The notes beneath the pieces were generated by a model, which saw only the letters and a list, made by a program, of their open reading frames with translations, ran no database searches and was not told the DNA's origin. Below, piece after piece: positions 41,612-51,206 of a DNA stretch of 56,297 nucleotides (positions within the stretch are counted from its first letter, which is position 1; every line of letters begins with the position of its first letter). Source of the DNA: an uncultured Roseburia sp. (GTDB lineage Bacteria; Bacillota; Clostridia; Lachnospirales; Lachnospiraceae); the NCBI GenBank assembly GCA_947652855.1, contig CANTEO010000007.1, forward strand, positions 1 to 56,297, in the 5' to 3' direction. The position numbers were made by a program, and so were the translations under genes.

Positions 41612-43339
41612 ATGAGAAGGAAGACGAGGCGTTTGAGCATAAAGGCCAAGATATTTATCGTGACGAATCTGCTGGTGGTGTTTGCGATTTGCTTTACGGG
41701 ATTCGATTTTTACAGGCGAATGGCAAAGAACATGATTGAGATGGGCGTGGAGCAGGCGCGCATAGCGGCAAGGCTGACAGTGCTGCAGTTGGACGGAGAG
41801 GAGATTGCCGGGCTGAAAGCAGGCGAGGAGGGCCTTAAGACGTATCAGAGAATCCTAAGCAGCCTGCGTGAGATGAAGCAAACGTGCGGGATGGCGTATT
41901 TGTATACGCTGACGGCGGACGGCGGGCAGGTGCGCTACAGCGTGGATGCAGATGAGTCTGACGGCCAGGCGGCGATCGGCGATCTGTTTGAGGATTCTTA
42001 CAGTGAGCTTCAGCCGGTTTTTGAAGGGGAAGAGCATATCCAGGAGTATATCGACCATACGAAATACGGTGACTTAATAACCGCATATGTCCCGATCCGG
42101 GACAAAGAGGGCAGGGTCTGCGCCGTCTTGGGAAGTGACTTTGACGCGTCGGAAACCGTTCAGATCATGGAGGACACGAAAGTCCGCATCCTGCTGATTG
42201 GCGGCGGAGCGATTCTTATGGCGCTTTTGGTCTTGAATTTCCTGATCGGCGGCATCACGAAAAGCATACGCGACGTCAACGCAAAGCTCTATGAGCTGGC
42301 GCACAACGAGGGCGACTTGACGCAGAAGCTAAAGGTGAGGACCGGAGATGAGATGGAGCTTATGGCGGATAACCTCAATGAGCTTCTACGTTATATCCGC
42401 AGCATTATGTTAAACATCTCCAGCGAGTCGGAGGAGTTGGATCAGTCTGCCAGCACTGTGGCCGTCAATATTACGGACGCAGGCGAGAATCTATTAGATA
42501 TCTCTGCGACAATGGAAGAGATGAGCGCGGCCATGGAGGAAACGACGGCGTCAATGGGCCAGATCAATGAATCTGTGGAAAAAGTGTATCGGCGCATTGA
42601 CCGAATTACGGAAAAAGCGGAAAAAGGGAACGTTTCAGCGCAGAGAATTGCCGAAAAGGCGCGCGACGTCCACGAGAATGCGGATCTGGAGCAGAAAAAC
42701 GCATGGGAGAAGACCCAGGAGATGAAAGCCACGGTCAATGAAAAGATTGAGGGCGCCAAATCCGTCAATGAAATCAATCTGCTTACTGAAAATATTATTG
42801 CGATTACGGAGCAGACAAATCTGCTTGCGCTAAATGCCAGCATAGAGGCGGCAAGGGCCGGAGACGCGGGAAAAGGCTTTGCGGTCGTTGCGGGAGAGAT
42901 CGGGAAGCTGGCTTCCGATTCCGCGGACGCGGCGGTAAGGATTAAGCAAGTCAGCGGCAGCGTGATCGCTTCTGTGGAGGGGCTTGCCGGAGAGGCGGAG
43001 CGGATGATTCAATTTATGGATCAAACTGCAATGGAAGGGTACCATAAGCTGCTGTCTGCAAGCGACGATTACAAAAAGGATGCAGAGGAGATCCATGAGG
43101 TCATGGACCGTTTTGCGGAGGATTCCGAAAGCCTTAAGGAATCCATCGACACAATCAAAGAAAACATGGGGGCGATTACGATCGCCGTGGAGGAAAGCTC
43201 GAGAGGGGTTGTCAATATATCGGAGATGTCGTCGAGGCTGTCGGACGGCATAAAGGATATTGAGTCAAAGGCGACAGAGAATAAGCAAATTGCCGACCGC
43301 CTGGAAAGCGAAGTCCATCGTTTTAAGCTGTCTAAGTGA
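41612..43339 (+). CDS. methyl-accepting chemotaxis protein
   Basis: ATG 41612 with GAGGAGG upstream gives 575 residues. A first membrane segment (about 13-32) is followed by an extracellular sensor of about 155 residues that resembles a Cache domain (AYLYTLTADGGQVRYSVD, then YVPIRDKEGRVCAVLGSDFD). A second membrane segment (191-213), a HAMP linker and a long cytoplasmic coiled coil follow. The CheA/CheW contact tip is EQTNLLALNASIEAARAGDAG, then KGFAVVAGEIGKLA. No C-terminal CheR/CheB tether pentapeptide is present. It likely signals to a CheA kinase; genes for CheR and CheB are 11 kb away. The ligand is unknown. Confidence 0.93.
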   Translation: MRRKTRRLSIKAKIFIVTNLLVVFAICFTGFDFYRRMAKNMIEMGVEQARIAARLTVLQLDGEEIAGLKAGEEGLKTYQRILSSLREMKQTCGMAYLYTLTADGGQVRYSVDADESDGQAAIGDLFEDSYSELQPVFEGEEHIQEYIDHTKYGDLITAYVPIRDKEGRVCAVLGSDFDASETVQIMEDTKVRILLIGGGAILMALLVLNFLIGGITKSIRDVNAKLYELAHNEGDLTQKLKVRTGDEMELMADNLNELLRYIRSIMLNISSESEELDQSASTVAVNITDAGENLLDISATMEEMSAAMEETTASMGQINESVEKVYRRIDRITEKAEKGNVSAQRIAEKARDVHENADLEQKNAWEKTQEMKATVNEKIEGAKSVNEINLLTENIIAITEQTNLLALNASIEAARAGDAGKGFAVVAGEIGKLASDSADAAVRIKQVSGSVIASVEGLAGEAERMIQFMDQTAMEGYHKLLSASDDYKKDAEEIHEVMDRFAEDSESLKESIDTIKENMGAITIAVEESSRGVVNISEMSSRLSDGIKDIESKATENKQIADRLESEVHRFKLSK

Positions 43340-43386
43340 AAACTGCCCATGGAATGAGAGGCATGATGCATGAAAGGAGAGGGAAT

Positions 43387-44442
43387 ATGCAAAGGGAAAG
43401 CTTTGGGCCGGATGGGCGCGGGAATGAGATAGAGTTGATAACGCTTGAAAACGCCAACGGCACGCAGGTCAAAATCAGCACATTGGGGGCATCGTTGGTT
43501 TCGTTTTCCTTTAAGGACAAAACGGAGGCCATGCGCGACGTCGTGTTGGGGTATGACGATCCGGCTTCTTATTTAGAGCATAGAGACATTTATTTTGGCG
43601 CGACGGTGGGCAGATGCTCGAACCGCATTGCGGACGCCAAGGTGACGATTGGCGGCGTGGAATATGAGCTGGAGGCGAACAGCGAAGGGCATAGCCTGCA
43701 CAGCGGAAGCAAGGGGATCAGTTTCCTGGCATGGAATGTGGAGCGCATAGAGGAAAGTGAGAATTTTGTGGTGCTTACGTGCGTCAGCCCGCATTTGGAG
43801 CAGGGATTCCCCGGCAATATGCTGGTGAAGGCGACGTATCAACTGACGGACGACGACGCGCTGCGCATTACATATGAAGCGATTTCTGACAAAGACACCG
43901 TAGTCAATTTGACGAACCACAGCTATTTTAATTTGGCGGGGCATGACAGCGGAGCCATTGACGGCCAGAAGCTGAAGCTTTATGCGAAAAAGTATACCCC
44001 GGTCGGGCCGGTGGGCTCTATCCCGACCGGCGAGATCCTTCCGGTGGCTGGCACGCCGCTTGATTTTACGGAATTTAAGGAAATTGGGAAAGAGATTGAT
44101 GCGGATTTTGAGCAGGTCAAATATGCCGGAGGATATGACCATAATTTTGCATTGGAGAATGGCGGGGAGCTTGAGCTTATGGCGGAGGCCGATTGCCAGG
44201 AGACAGGAATTCATCTGTATGCATATACGAACTGCCCGGGCGTTCAGCTTTACACAGGCAATTTTATCGGAGCGCATACGGGAAAAGGCGGGGCGCAGTA
44301 TGGGCCGCGCCATGCATTCTGCCTGGAATCGCAGTATTTCCCGGATGCGGTTCATCATCCTGAATTTTTGTCCCCCATTCGGAAGGCAGGCGAGGTCTGC
44401 ACCGCGATTACGGTATTTCGCCTGGCGTTGGATAACGCATAG
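43387..44442 (+). CDS. galM: aldose 1-epimerase (galactose mutarotase)
   Basis: ATG 43387 follows AAAGGAGAGGG, giving 351 residues. The catalytic base and acid are visible: His178 in NLTNHSYFNLAGH and Glu314 in FCLESQYFPDAVHHP; His102 in GHSLHSG is also conserved. GalM interconverts alpha and beta anomers of galactose or glucose so that kinases can use them. It ends 3 bp from the end of the converging ECF S-component gene, with no visible terminator between them, so the two transcripts probably overlap. No other Leloir-pathway genes are seen. Confidence 0.93.
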   Translation: MQRESFGPDGRGNEIELITLENANGTQVKISTLGASLVSFSFKDKTEAMRDVVLGYDDPASYLEHRDIYFGATVGRCSNRIADAKVTIGGVEYELEANSEGHSLHSGSKGISFLAWNVERIEESENFVVLTCVSPHLEQGFPGNMLVKATYQLTDDDALRITYEAISDKDTVVNLTNHSYFNLAGHDSGAIDGQKLKLYAKKYTPVGPVGSIPTGEILPVAGTPLDFTEFKEIGKEIDADFEQVKYAGGYDHNFALENGGELELMAEADCQETGIHLYAYTNCPGVQLYTGNFIGAHTGKGGAQYGPRHAFCLESQYFPDAVHHPEFLSPIRKAGEVCTAITVFRLALDNA

Positions 44443-44445
44443 GGG

Positions 44446-45015
44446 CTAAGGATTTGTTTCTGTCCATATATTTGGGATCTTTTGCAGGATGGGCAGGAGC
44501 GCCAGGCAAATTGCGACGCCGACTGCGCCCTGCACGGCATTGAATGGGACTCCGGCAAAAGAGGCGGTGACGCCGGCGGCAAGCGAGGCTTTCGTAAAGC
44601 CTCCGGAGGATATGGCGGCAAGGCCCGCTTCATAAAGGAAGTAGCCGGCCGTCATCACTGCCTCTGCGGGAAGGCCGCTTGCGAGGACGCCAATGCGGCG
44701 CGCTTTGCCTGACGGCAGGCGGCGCGTAAGCTTATGGAAAAGAAATCCAGCGGTAAACGCCGTCAGCGCCTTTATTATCAGCGTTGCAGGGGCGAACGAG
44801 GCATAGCCGGAAAAAATGTCCGCGAGCATAGAGCCGATGCCGGCAGCAAGCGCGCCGGCGGCAGGCCCCATCAGGATCCCGCAGAGAAGGACAAGCCCGT
44901 CTCCCAGATGGATGTAGCCGAAGGTGGGCGTCTGGATTTTAATAACCATAGTAGAGATGCAGGTGAACGCAGCCAACAGGGCGGCGGTCACCATTTTTTT
45001 TGTATTTGCGTGCAT
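44446..45015 (-). CDS. ECF transporter S component
   Basis: A 189-residue membrane protein with about six segments. The N-terminus MHANTKKMVTAALLAAFTCI and the GYIHLGDGLVLLCGILMGP motif are typical of the PF07155-type S components (often annotated as riboflavin/vitamin-related). These proteins bind one vitamin or its precursor and dock with a shared EcfA/EcfA'/EcfT energising module, which is not encoded here. GAGGGGG is upstream of the start. The 202-bp gap to the next, divergent gene shows no riboswitch I can recognise, so the substrate stays open. Confidence 0.85.
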   Translation of the reverse strand: MHANTKKMVTAALLAAFTCISTMVIKIQTPTFGYIHLGDGLVLLCGILMGPAAGALAAGIGSMLADIFSGYASFAPATLIIKALTAFTAGFLFHKLTRRLPSGKARRIGVLASGLPAEAVMTAGYFLYEAGLAAISSGGFTKASLAAGVTASFAGVPFNAVQGAVGVAICLALLPILQKIPNIWTETNP

Positions 45016-45149
45016 TGTGAACCCCCTCTTTCGTTTTTTCTATCATATGCAAAAGATGGTTTTGTGAAAAGGGCCAATTTTGAAATAAATAACCAGGCCA
45101 GTGTGGGCTGCAATGTGTAACATGAACGGCAAAATATCAGAGAAAGATG

Positions 45150-45178
45150 TTGTGTTGCAAAGTGTGAAGATTTATAAT
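45150..45178 (+). promoter_or_regulatory. promoter of the large glycosidase gene
   Basis: TTGTGT (45150-45155) and TATAAT (45173-45178) with a 17-bp spacer, 39 bp before the start at 45218, which has AAGAGGAGG upstream. Confidence 0.6.
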
Positions 45179-45217
45179 ATTCATGTAATTTATTATTAAT
45201 GGCAAGAGGAGGTAGAA

Positions 45218-48200
45218 ATGGGGAAAATGAAGAGGATGAAAAAATGGGTATTTTTGTTTCTGATTTGTATTTTGGGTTGTCTGTTTCATGAGCTGCCAGT
45301 GAAAGCGGCTGAGTCTGAGGCAGTGGAGCTGAAAGCAAATGCAGAGGACGCGACGCAAAAAAATTATTTTGTGTATTCTGCATATAGCGGAAAGGATTGG
45401 GTGAGGAGTGAGAGTGAGGCGTACATAGATCTTGGAGGATCGGACTCCAAGGCTGAAGAATGCTTTTATGAGATTCATTTTAGTGGAAATGGCATCACCA
45501 TATATGCGGCAAAGGCGCCGGCGCATGGTAAGGTGAAATATTCTATTGATGGGGCAAATGAAGAGGTGGTAGATTTATACGCGAAGAACAGGGAAACTGT
45601 AGCAGTCTATTCCAAATCGGGCCTCACAGAGGGGGATCATGTCTTAAAGGCAGTCACGTTGAACGAAAAATCGGGCAGCTCCATCGTGAATCAGGTGAAT
45701 TACGCAGAAATTACGCATCTGCCCTATGAAGGAGGGGAGCCGAGCCTGGGCGGCACGATTGAAGACGCAAATACGCAATATACGCAATCGCGGTATGGAG
45801 AAATAGCGGCAAAGGATAAAAAAACAGCTTCGCTGAGCGCATGGAAAAATGACAAGGCGATCAGTGAGATCGTCCTGTTTTCTAAAAATTGCAGCCTTAA
45901 GAATGTGAGGCTTACTGCGGGCGCGCTGACAAGCACGGACGGCGGCCTGATTGGGGCGGAACACGTAAAGACGGCATTTATTAAATCTGCCAAGGCTTAT
46001 AATGGAGGGTACCTTGGATATGGCGATCCCAATCGGGCTTATCCAGAGGCGACGGTGGCGAACAGGAGCGAAACCTCGGATATCTTATATCAGAAGGGCG
46101 GCGCGATTGACATTGCATGGAACAGCCTTCAGCCGGTTTGGGTAGAATTTGACATTCCCAAGGACGCAAAGGCAGGAACTTATACAGGGACTTTGGAGGC
46201 GTCTGCGGACGGCGTTGAGGCTCCGCTTCAATTCACGTATCAATTGACGGTTTATGACGTTGCGCTCCCAAATGCGGAAACGTATGGGGACACATTTGAC
46301 ATAGAGCTTTGGCAGTATCCATACAGCAGCGCGGAATATTATGGCGTGGAGCCGTTTTCGGCGCGGCATTTGGAGCTGATGAAATCTTCTATGCTAAAAT
46401 ATAAAGAGGTCGGCGGGCATGCCATTACGACGACGATTGTGGAAGAGACATGGAGCGGGCAGACTTACAGCAAAAATGACGTTCACTATCCGTCTATGGT
46501 GAAATGGACGAAACAGTCAGACGGCAGTTTTTCTTATGATTATACGGATTTTGACAAATGGGTCGCGTTTTGTAAGGATGAGATTGGCATTGCCGATAAA
46601 ATTGTTTTGTACAGCATCGCGCCATGGCATAACTCTTTTACTTATTGGGAAGACGGGAATTTGAAAAAAGAAGGGTTTACGGCGGGCAGTCAGCGCTATG
46701 CGGAGGTTTGGACGGACTTCCTGACAGATCTGGCGGGTCATCTTGAAGAGAAAGGCTGGTTTGACGAAGCTTATATTGGCATTGATGAGCGGGGATTCAG
46801 CAAAGCGGCGTTTGATCTCATTGACTCTGTAAAAAACAGCCGGGGAAAAAGCTTTCAGACGGCGGGGGCGATGGATGGATTTGTAAACAAAAAGGATCTG
46901 GCGATGCGCGTGACCGATTTGAACGTAGGGGATAATGCGGCGGCCGAGCATCCAGAGGAGTTTGCGGATCTTTTGAGAGAAAGGAAGGAGAAGGGGCTTC
47001 GGACGACGCTGTATTCCTGTACCGAGCATAGCCCGGGGAATTTTTCTTTAAGCATTCCGGCAGAAAGCTACTGGTCAGTCATAAACGCCGCAAGGATGGG
47101 AACGGCAGGGTTTTTGCGGTGGGCATATGATGCATGGGTGGAAGACCCGTTAAGGGACACAACGCATAATGCGTTTGAGCCTGGTGATTGCTTTTTGATC
47201 TTCCCGGATGAAAAAGACGCTCAAAACCCGGAAAGCAAAAGCTCCGTGCGTTTGGAGCGGATGGCGGAGGGCATTCGGGACGTGAACAAGCTGCTGTATT
47301 TGGAAAAGGAGATGCCAAGCCTTTCGGAGCAGATTCAGGGCTTATATGCGCAGCTTCAGAAAACGGCAGGAATCTCGCGCAGCTATATGAGCCAATCTGA
47401 CAAAGAGCAATTGATAGAGGAGATTACTGCGTTCAAGGAGGGCATTTCAAAGCTTACGGCGCGGTATGTTCAGTCGCATAGCGAGGGCCTTCATGTTTTT
47501 GAGAAGGAAAAAGAATTGGAGCAGGGGGAGACGTGGAAGATTCCGGCTTCTTTAGTTACCTCTTTAGAAAATAAGACCATTATCTATGAGTCTGGCGACA
47601 AGCTCATTGCGTCTGTAGACGCTAAGGGAATCGTCACGGCCAGGGGCTTGGGAGTGACGACGATTACGCTGAGGAACCGGCAGACAGGATACACGAACAG
47701 CGTGAAGGTCACGGTGGTGGAGAAAACGAAAAAGCCGTTGGTGATACGAAACACGCTGACGGATTATAAGCTGCCAGAAGAATATTTGTCAGACGTGCAT
47801 AAGGGGACGCCGGAACAGGACAACTATCTGGGTCAGCCTGACATGATTATGCTTGATGACGAGCAGACGCTCATTACCGTCTTCCCCGTGGGGCATGGAC
47901 GGGGCTGCATCATCATGAAAGTCAGTGAAGATGCTGGTGAAACCTGGAATTTAAAGACGGACATACCAGAGTCCTGGAGCGATTCGTTTGAGACGCCGAC
48001 GCTCTATAGGCTCGACATGACGGATGGGACGACGAAGCTGATTTTGATTTCCGGGCGGCCGGAAAGCTTTGGGGCTCCGACTGGCGGATGGGATACATCC
48101 ATATCGACGGACGATGGAAAGACTTGGTCAGAATTTGAAACATATTGCGAGGAATTTGAGGACGGCAGGAGGAACGATACGGTCGTCGCGATGGCAAGCC

Positions 48201-49852
48201 TGGTTCAGCTAAAGAACAGCGAGGGGGAATACATTGATAAGTGGATGGGCGTATTCCATGATGGAAGCACATTCGTGAATTATAAGACGTACCTTACTTT
48301 TGATGAAGAGGGAAATCAGCAGTGGACGACCCCTGTTCCGTACTTAAGCGATCACCGGGCGATTGAGTCGAGCCACCAGATCTGTGAAGTGGGAATGTTC
48401 CGCTCTCCTGATGGGAAAAGGATTGTCGCTTTGGCGAGAAGCCAGAGCCATAACCATCCGGCGACAATGTTTTATTCGGATGATGAGGGGGAGACCTGGA
48501 GCGAGCCGGCCGACCTTCCGGGGTCATTGGCGGGAGAGAGGCATAAGGCCATGTATGACCCGACGGACGCGACAGGGCAGAGAATGGCGGTGGCGTTCCG
48601 TGAGGTCAAGTATGACCAGAATGGAAACAACCAGTTTGACGGAAACGGAGACTGGCTGGCAGGCGACTGGGTCGCATGGGTTGGGACATATGATCAGCTC
48701 ATGAATTTGGAGGAAGGGATGTACCGCATTTTGCTGTGTGAAGACTGGGCTGCGAATGCAAAATCTGGAGATACGGGCTATACCGGCCTTGCCGTGCAGT
48801 CGGACGGGACGTTTATTATGGATTCATACGGACATTGGGATAAAGAGTATTCCGAAAGCCTTCACCCTTATAACGTATATGCCGATATGTGCTGGATTAA
48901 GCAGGCAAAGTTTAAGCTTTCGGACATCGACGATTCTTTGCGCCTGCCGGAGTTTAAAGAAACAATTGAAAACAGCCTGCAGGAGTTTCCGCAGATGAAG
49001 GACGCCGTCAGCTACACAGCGGCCACATGGAGCGCATATCAAAGCGCATGGAAGGCCGTAGAAGGGCTGATCGGGCGCGAGGACGTGAAAATGGCTGAAT
49101 TGGATCAGGCGTTTGCCGCGCTGAAAGAGGCATACTATGACCTATGCATGAAAGGGGCCGGAAATGAGGAAGACTTGGAGGATGGCGAAAAGCCTGACCT
49201 GGGCCAGCAAGAAGTGGCGAACGCGCAGAAGGCTTTGTCTGAGGCGATTGTATCGGCGGCTGGCATAAAAAATAAGGGAGGGCAGGATTATACGCCGATG
49301 AGCTGGCAGGCGTTTTTGGACGCGTATGAAAAGGCGGAGGCCGGAAAGGCGTCGTCAAACGCAGCAGAGCTGCAGAGGCTGCAGGCTCTTCTGTTGAACG
49401 CGCAGAACGCACTTGAGGTTCTAAAAGAGTTCGAAGCAGGAGGAAATGTTTATCGTGTGACGGATCTTGCCGCCAGGTCAGTTAAGCTTATGAAATGGAA
49501 GAAAAAGGCAAAAAAGGTTACTGTCAATACGGTCGCCTTCAATGGCAGGACGTATAAAGTGACTGCGATTGGGACAAATGCATTCCTAAAGTGTAAGACA
49601 TTGAAGAGCATCACGATTGGGGCGAACGTTAAGAAACTGGAGAAAAATGCAGTGAATGAATGCACCAAGCTGGATGAGGTGAAGTTCAAGGGGAAAAAAC
49701 TTCCTGCAATGACAAAGGCGTTTCGTAAAACGCATAAAAAGATGACGGTCAGGGTGCAAAAGCCGCTTAGAAAAAATGCGGGAGCAAAGAAAAAGACGCT
49801 GACAAAGCTAAAGCGATCAGGGTTAAATGTGTCAATGAAAAAGATAAAATAA
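45218..49852 (+). CDS. multidomain secreted glycosidase: DUF4091/GH123-like plus sialidase-like propeller, FIVAR and LRR
   Basis: 1544 residues. A signal peptide (1-31, ending VKAAES) is followed by a carbohydrate-binding-like beta domain (about 48-170). A DUF4091/GH123-like catalytic region spans about 180-740, with Asp523-Glu524 in YIGIDERG as the likely acetamido-stabilising Asp and acid Glu, and the C-terminal signature GFLRWAYDAWVEDPL. A Big_2-like domain lies near 765-840. A sialidase-like propeller (about 855-1240) has Asp boxes SEDAGETW, STDDGKTW and SDDEGETW but lacks the usual RIP arginine motif at its start. Two FIVAR modules and a basic LRR-type tail follow. It probably trims host glycans (GalNAc- and perhaps sialic-acid-containing). 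No sortase signal is present. Confidence 0.85.
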   Translation: MGKMKRMKKWVFLFLICILGCLFHELPVKAAESEAVELKANAEDATQKNYFVYSAYSGKDWVRSESEAYIDLGGSDSKAEECFYEIHFSGNGITIYAAKAPAHGKVKYSIDGANEEVVDLYAKNRETVAVYSKSGLTEGDHVLKAVTLNEKSGSSIVNQVNYAEITHLPYEGGEPSLGGTIEDANTQYTQSRYGEIAAKDKKTASLSAWKNDKAISEIVLFSKNCSLKNVRLTAGALTSTDGGLIGAEHVKTAFIKSAKAYNGGYLGYGDPNRAYPEATVANRSETSDILYQKGGAIDIAWNSLQPVWVEFDIPKDAKAGTYTGTLEASADGVEAPLQFTYQLTVYDVALPNAETYGDTFDIELWQYPYSSAEYYGVEPFSARHLELMKSSMLKYKEVGGHAITTTIVEETWSGQTYSKNDVHYPSMVKWTKQSDGSFSYDYTDFDKWVAFCKDEIGIADKIVLYSIAPWHNSFTYWEDGNLKKEGFTAGSQRYAEVWTDFLTDLAGHLEEKGWFDEAYIGIDERGFSKAAFDLIDSVKNSRGKSFQTAGAMDGFVNKKDLAMRVTDLNVGDNAAAEHPEEFADLLRERKEKGLRTTLYSCTEHSPGNFSLSIPAESYWSVINAARMGTAGFLRWAYDAWVEDPLRDTTHNAFEPGDCFLIFPDEKDAQNPESKSSVRLERMAEGIRDVNKLLYLEKEMPSLSEQIQGLYAQLQKTAGISRSYMSQSDKEQLIEEITAFKEGISKLTARYVQSHSEGLHVFEKEKELEQGETWKIPASLVTSLENKTIIYESGDKLIASVDAKGIVTARGLGVTTITLRNRQTGYTNSVKVTVVEKTKKPLVIRNTLTDYKLPEEYLSDVHKGTPEQDNYLGQPDMIMLDDEQTLITVFPVGHGRGCIIMKVSEDAGETWNLKTDIPESWSDSFETPTLYRLDMTDGTTKLILISGRPESFGAPTGGWDTSISTDDGKTWSEFETYCEEFEDGRRNDTVVAMASLVQLKNSEGEYIDKWMGVFHDGSTFVNYKTYLTFDEEGNQQWTTPVPYLSDHRAIESSHQICEVGMFRSPDGKRIVALARSQSHNHPATMFYSDDEGETWSEPADLPGSLAGERHKAMYDPTDATGQRMAVAFREVKYDQNGNNQFDGNGDWLAGDWVAWVGTYDQLMNLEEGMYRILLCEDWAANAKSGDTGYTGLAVQSDGTFIMDSYGHWDKEYSESLHPYNVYADMCWIKQAKFKLSDIDDSLRLPEFKETIENSLQEFPQMKDAVSYTAATWSAYQSAWKAVEGLIGREDVKMAELDQAFAALKEAYYDLCMKGAGNEEDLEDGEKPDLGQQEVANAQKALSEAIVSAAGIKNKGGQDYTPMSWQAFLDAYEKAEAGKASSNAAELQRLQALLLNAQNALEVLKEFEAGGNVYRVTDLAARSVKLMKWKKKAKKVTVNTVAFNGRTYKVTAIGTNAFLKCKTLKSITIGANVKKLEKNAVNECTKLDEVKFKGKKLPAMTKAFRKTHKKMTVRVQKPLRKNAGAKKKTLTKLKRSGLNVSMKKIK

Positions 49853-49870
49853 AGCTTTGGAAAGCGCTTG

Positions 49871-49902
49871 CCGCGCCAGTCATTTTTGACTGGCGCGGTT
49901 TG
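49871..49902 (+). terminator. Rho-independent terminator
   Basis: CCGCGCCAGTCA (49871-49882) and TGACTGGCGCGG (49887-49898) form a perfect 12-bp stem with a TTTT loop, followed by TTTG, 18 bp after the glycosidase gene. Confidence 0.85.
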
Positions 49903-49921
49903 ATATGCGATCGGAAAAAAT

Positions 49922-49950
49922 TTGACTTTTTGCATAAAAGGTGGTATCTT
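49922..49950 (+). promoter_or_regulatory. promoter of the signalling cluster
   Basis: TTGACT (49922-49927) and TATCTT (49945-49950) with a 17-bp spacer, 37 bp before the first response-regulator gene. Confidence 0.65.
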
Positions 49951-49987
49951 TATTTGTAGTAAGCTATGCTAATGCAGAAGGCGTAGA

Positions 49988-51100
49988 ATGAATATGACAG
50001 GAGATTATGAACAGGCTATGGACAGGCAGCAGATCTTAATCGTTGATGATGAAAAAATAAATCGCATGATACTGATTGATATGTTCCAGGAGGAATATGA
50101 CACTGTCGAGGCGAGGAACGGGAAGGAAGCGATCGCGCAGATTAAGGAACATCCAGAGATTTCCCTTATTCTGCTGGATATTGTCATGCCGATCCTGAAT
50201 GGATTTAAGGTTCTTGAATTTATGCAGGATGAGGGGATTCTTGATAAGGTTCCGGTGATCCTCATTACGAGCGAGACGATCGGGGACAGTGAGGACAAAG
50301 CGTATTCCTTCGGCGTCGCGGACGTAATACATAAACCGTTTTATCCGCATATCGTAAAGAAAAGATGTAAGAATATTATAGAGCTGTATCAGAATAAACA
50401 TAATATGGAGATGCGCTTAAAGGAGCAGGAAGAGGCGATCATGGCGCATCAAAGAGAGGTCAATGAGAGCAATGAGATCATGATTGACGCGTTAAGCTCC
50501 ATTGTCGAGTCCAGAAGCGCAGAGACAGGGGAGCATACCAGGCGCATCAAGTATTTCACCAGGGTGCTGCTGAAGTATTTTATGAAGTATTTTCCGAAGT
50601 ACGGCCTGACGGAAGAGCAGGTTGACCTGATCGCCAGGGCGTCTGTCCTGCATGACATCGGAAAGATCGGCATACCGGATTCGATTCTGCTCAAGCCTGG
50701 CAAATTGACGGATGAAGAGTATAAGGTCATGAAGACCCATACGACGATAGGATACGATCTGCTGAAGAAATTTTACAGAGATCAGACAAGTGAGTTCAGC
50801 CGTTATTGCTTCGAAATCTGCCGTCACCACCATGAGCGGTGGGACGGAAAGGGGTATCCGGATCATTTGGCGGGCGACGCAATTCCCATCAGCGCGCAGA
50901 TTGTCTCGCTGGCTGACGTGTATGACGCGTTAATCAGCCCTCGGGTATACAAAAGCCCATTCGCGAACGAGGTGGCGTTTGACATGATTATGAATGGGGA
51001 GTGCGGCCAGTTTCCGCCGGATGTACTGGAATGCTTCAGGCTTGCAAAAGAAGATTTTTTTGTCATTGTGGAAGTCAGCGGTATGTTTGAGTTTATATAA
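49988..51100 (+). CDS. response regulator with a canonical HD-GYP domain
   Basis: A 370-residue two-domain regulator. The receiver (14-130) has the acidic pair Asp20-Asp21, phospho-acceptor Asp64 in LLDIVMP and Lys116 in HKPF. A short coiled linker leads to an HD-GYP phosphodiesterase (about 160-365). The metal and catalytic residues are all present: His183 in GEHTRR, His222-Asp223 in LHDIGKIGIP, His251, the HHHERWDGKGYP motif (280-291) and the DVYDAL aspartate. HD-GYP enzymes degrade cyclic di-GMP, lowering it when the receiver is phosphorylated. It is the first gene of the cluster and is followed by a terminator. A metal-intact enzyme is likely. Confidence 0.93.
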   Translation: MNMTGDYEQAMDRQQILIVDDEKINRMILIDMFQEEYDTVEARNGKEAIAQIKEHPEISLILLDIVMPILNGFKVLEFMQDEGILDKVPVILITSETIGDSEDKAYSFGVADVIHKPFYPHIVKKRCKNIIELYQNKHNMEMRLKEQEEAIMAHQREVNESNEIMIDALSSIVESRSAETGEHTRRIKYFTRVLLKYFMKYFPKYGLTEEQVDLIARASVLHDIGKIGIPDSILLKPGKLTDEEYKVMKTHTTIGYDLLKKFYRDQTSEFSRYCFEICRHHHERWDGKGYPDHLAGDAIPISAQIVSLADVYDALISPRVYKSPFANEVAFDMIMNGECGQFPPDVLECFRLAKEDFFVIVEVSGMFEFI

Positions 51101-51115
51101 TCTTGAAATAGGGCA

Positions 51116-51153
51116 AGCAGCAAAGAAGGATCTGTTTTTTTGCTGCTATTTTT
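51116..51153 (+). terminator. terminator or attenuator after the first response regulator
   Basis: AGCAGCAAA (51116-51124) pairs with TTTGCTGCT (51139-51147) and is followed by ATTTTTC. It may separate the first regulator from the kinase genes or act as partial read-through control. Confidence 0.75.
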
Positions 51154-51206
51154 CTCGAAAAGGCGCATAAGGCGGCAAAGCGTTTCGATGGATATAGGAG
51201 GATGCG

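Noticed and set aside
43573..44358. Minus-strand open frame of 261 codons opposite galM
   Set aside because: GalM on the plus strand carries the catalytic residues; the antisense product matches no fold and lacks a ribosome binding site.
45016..45217. Riboswitch for the ECF S component or the glycosidase
   Set aside because: I could not match any part of the gap to a riboswitch family; only promoter-like elements are visible.
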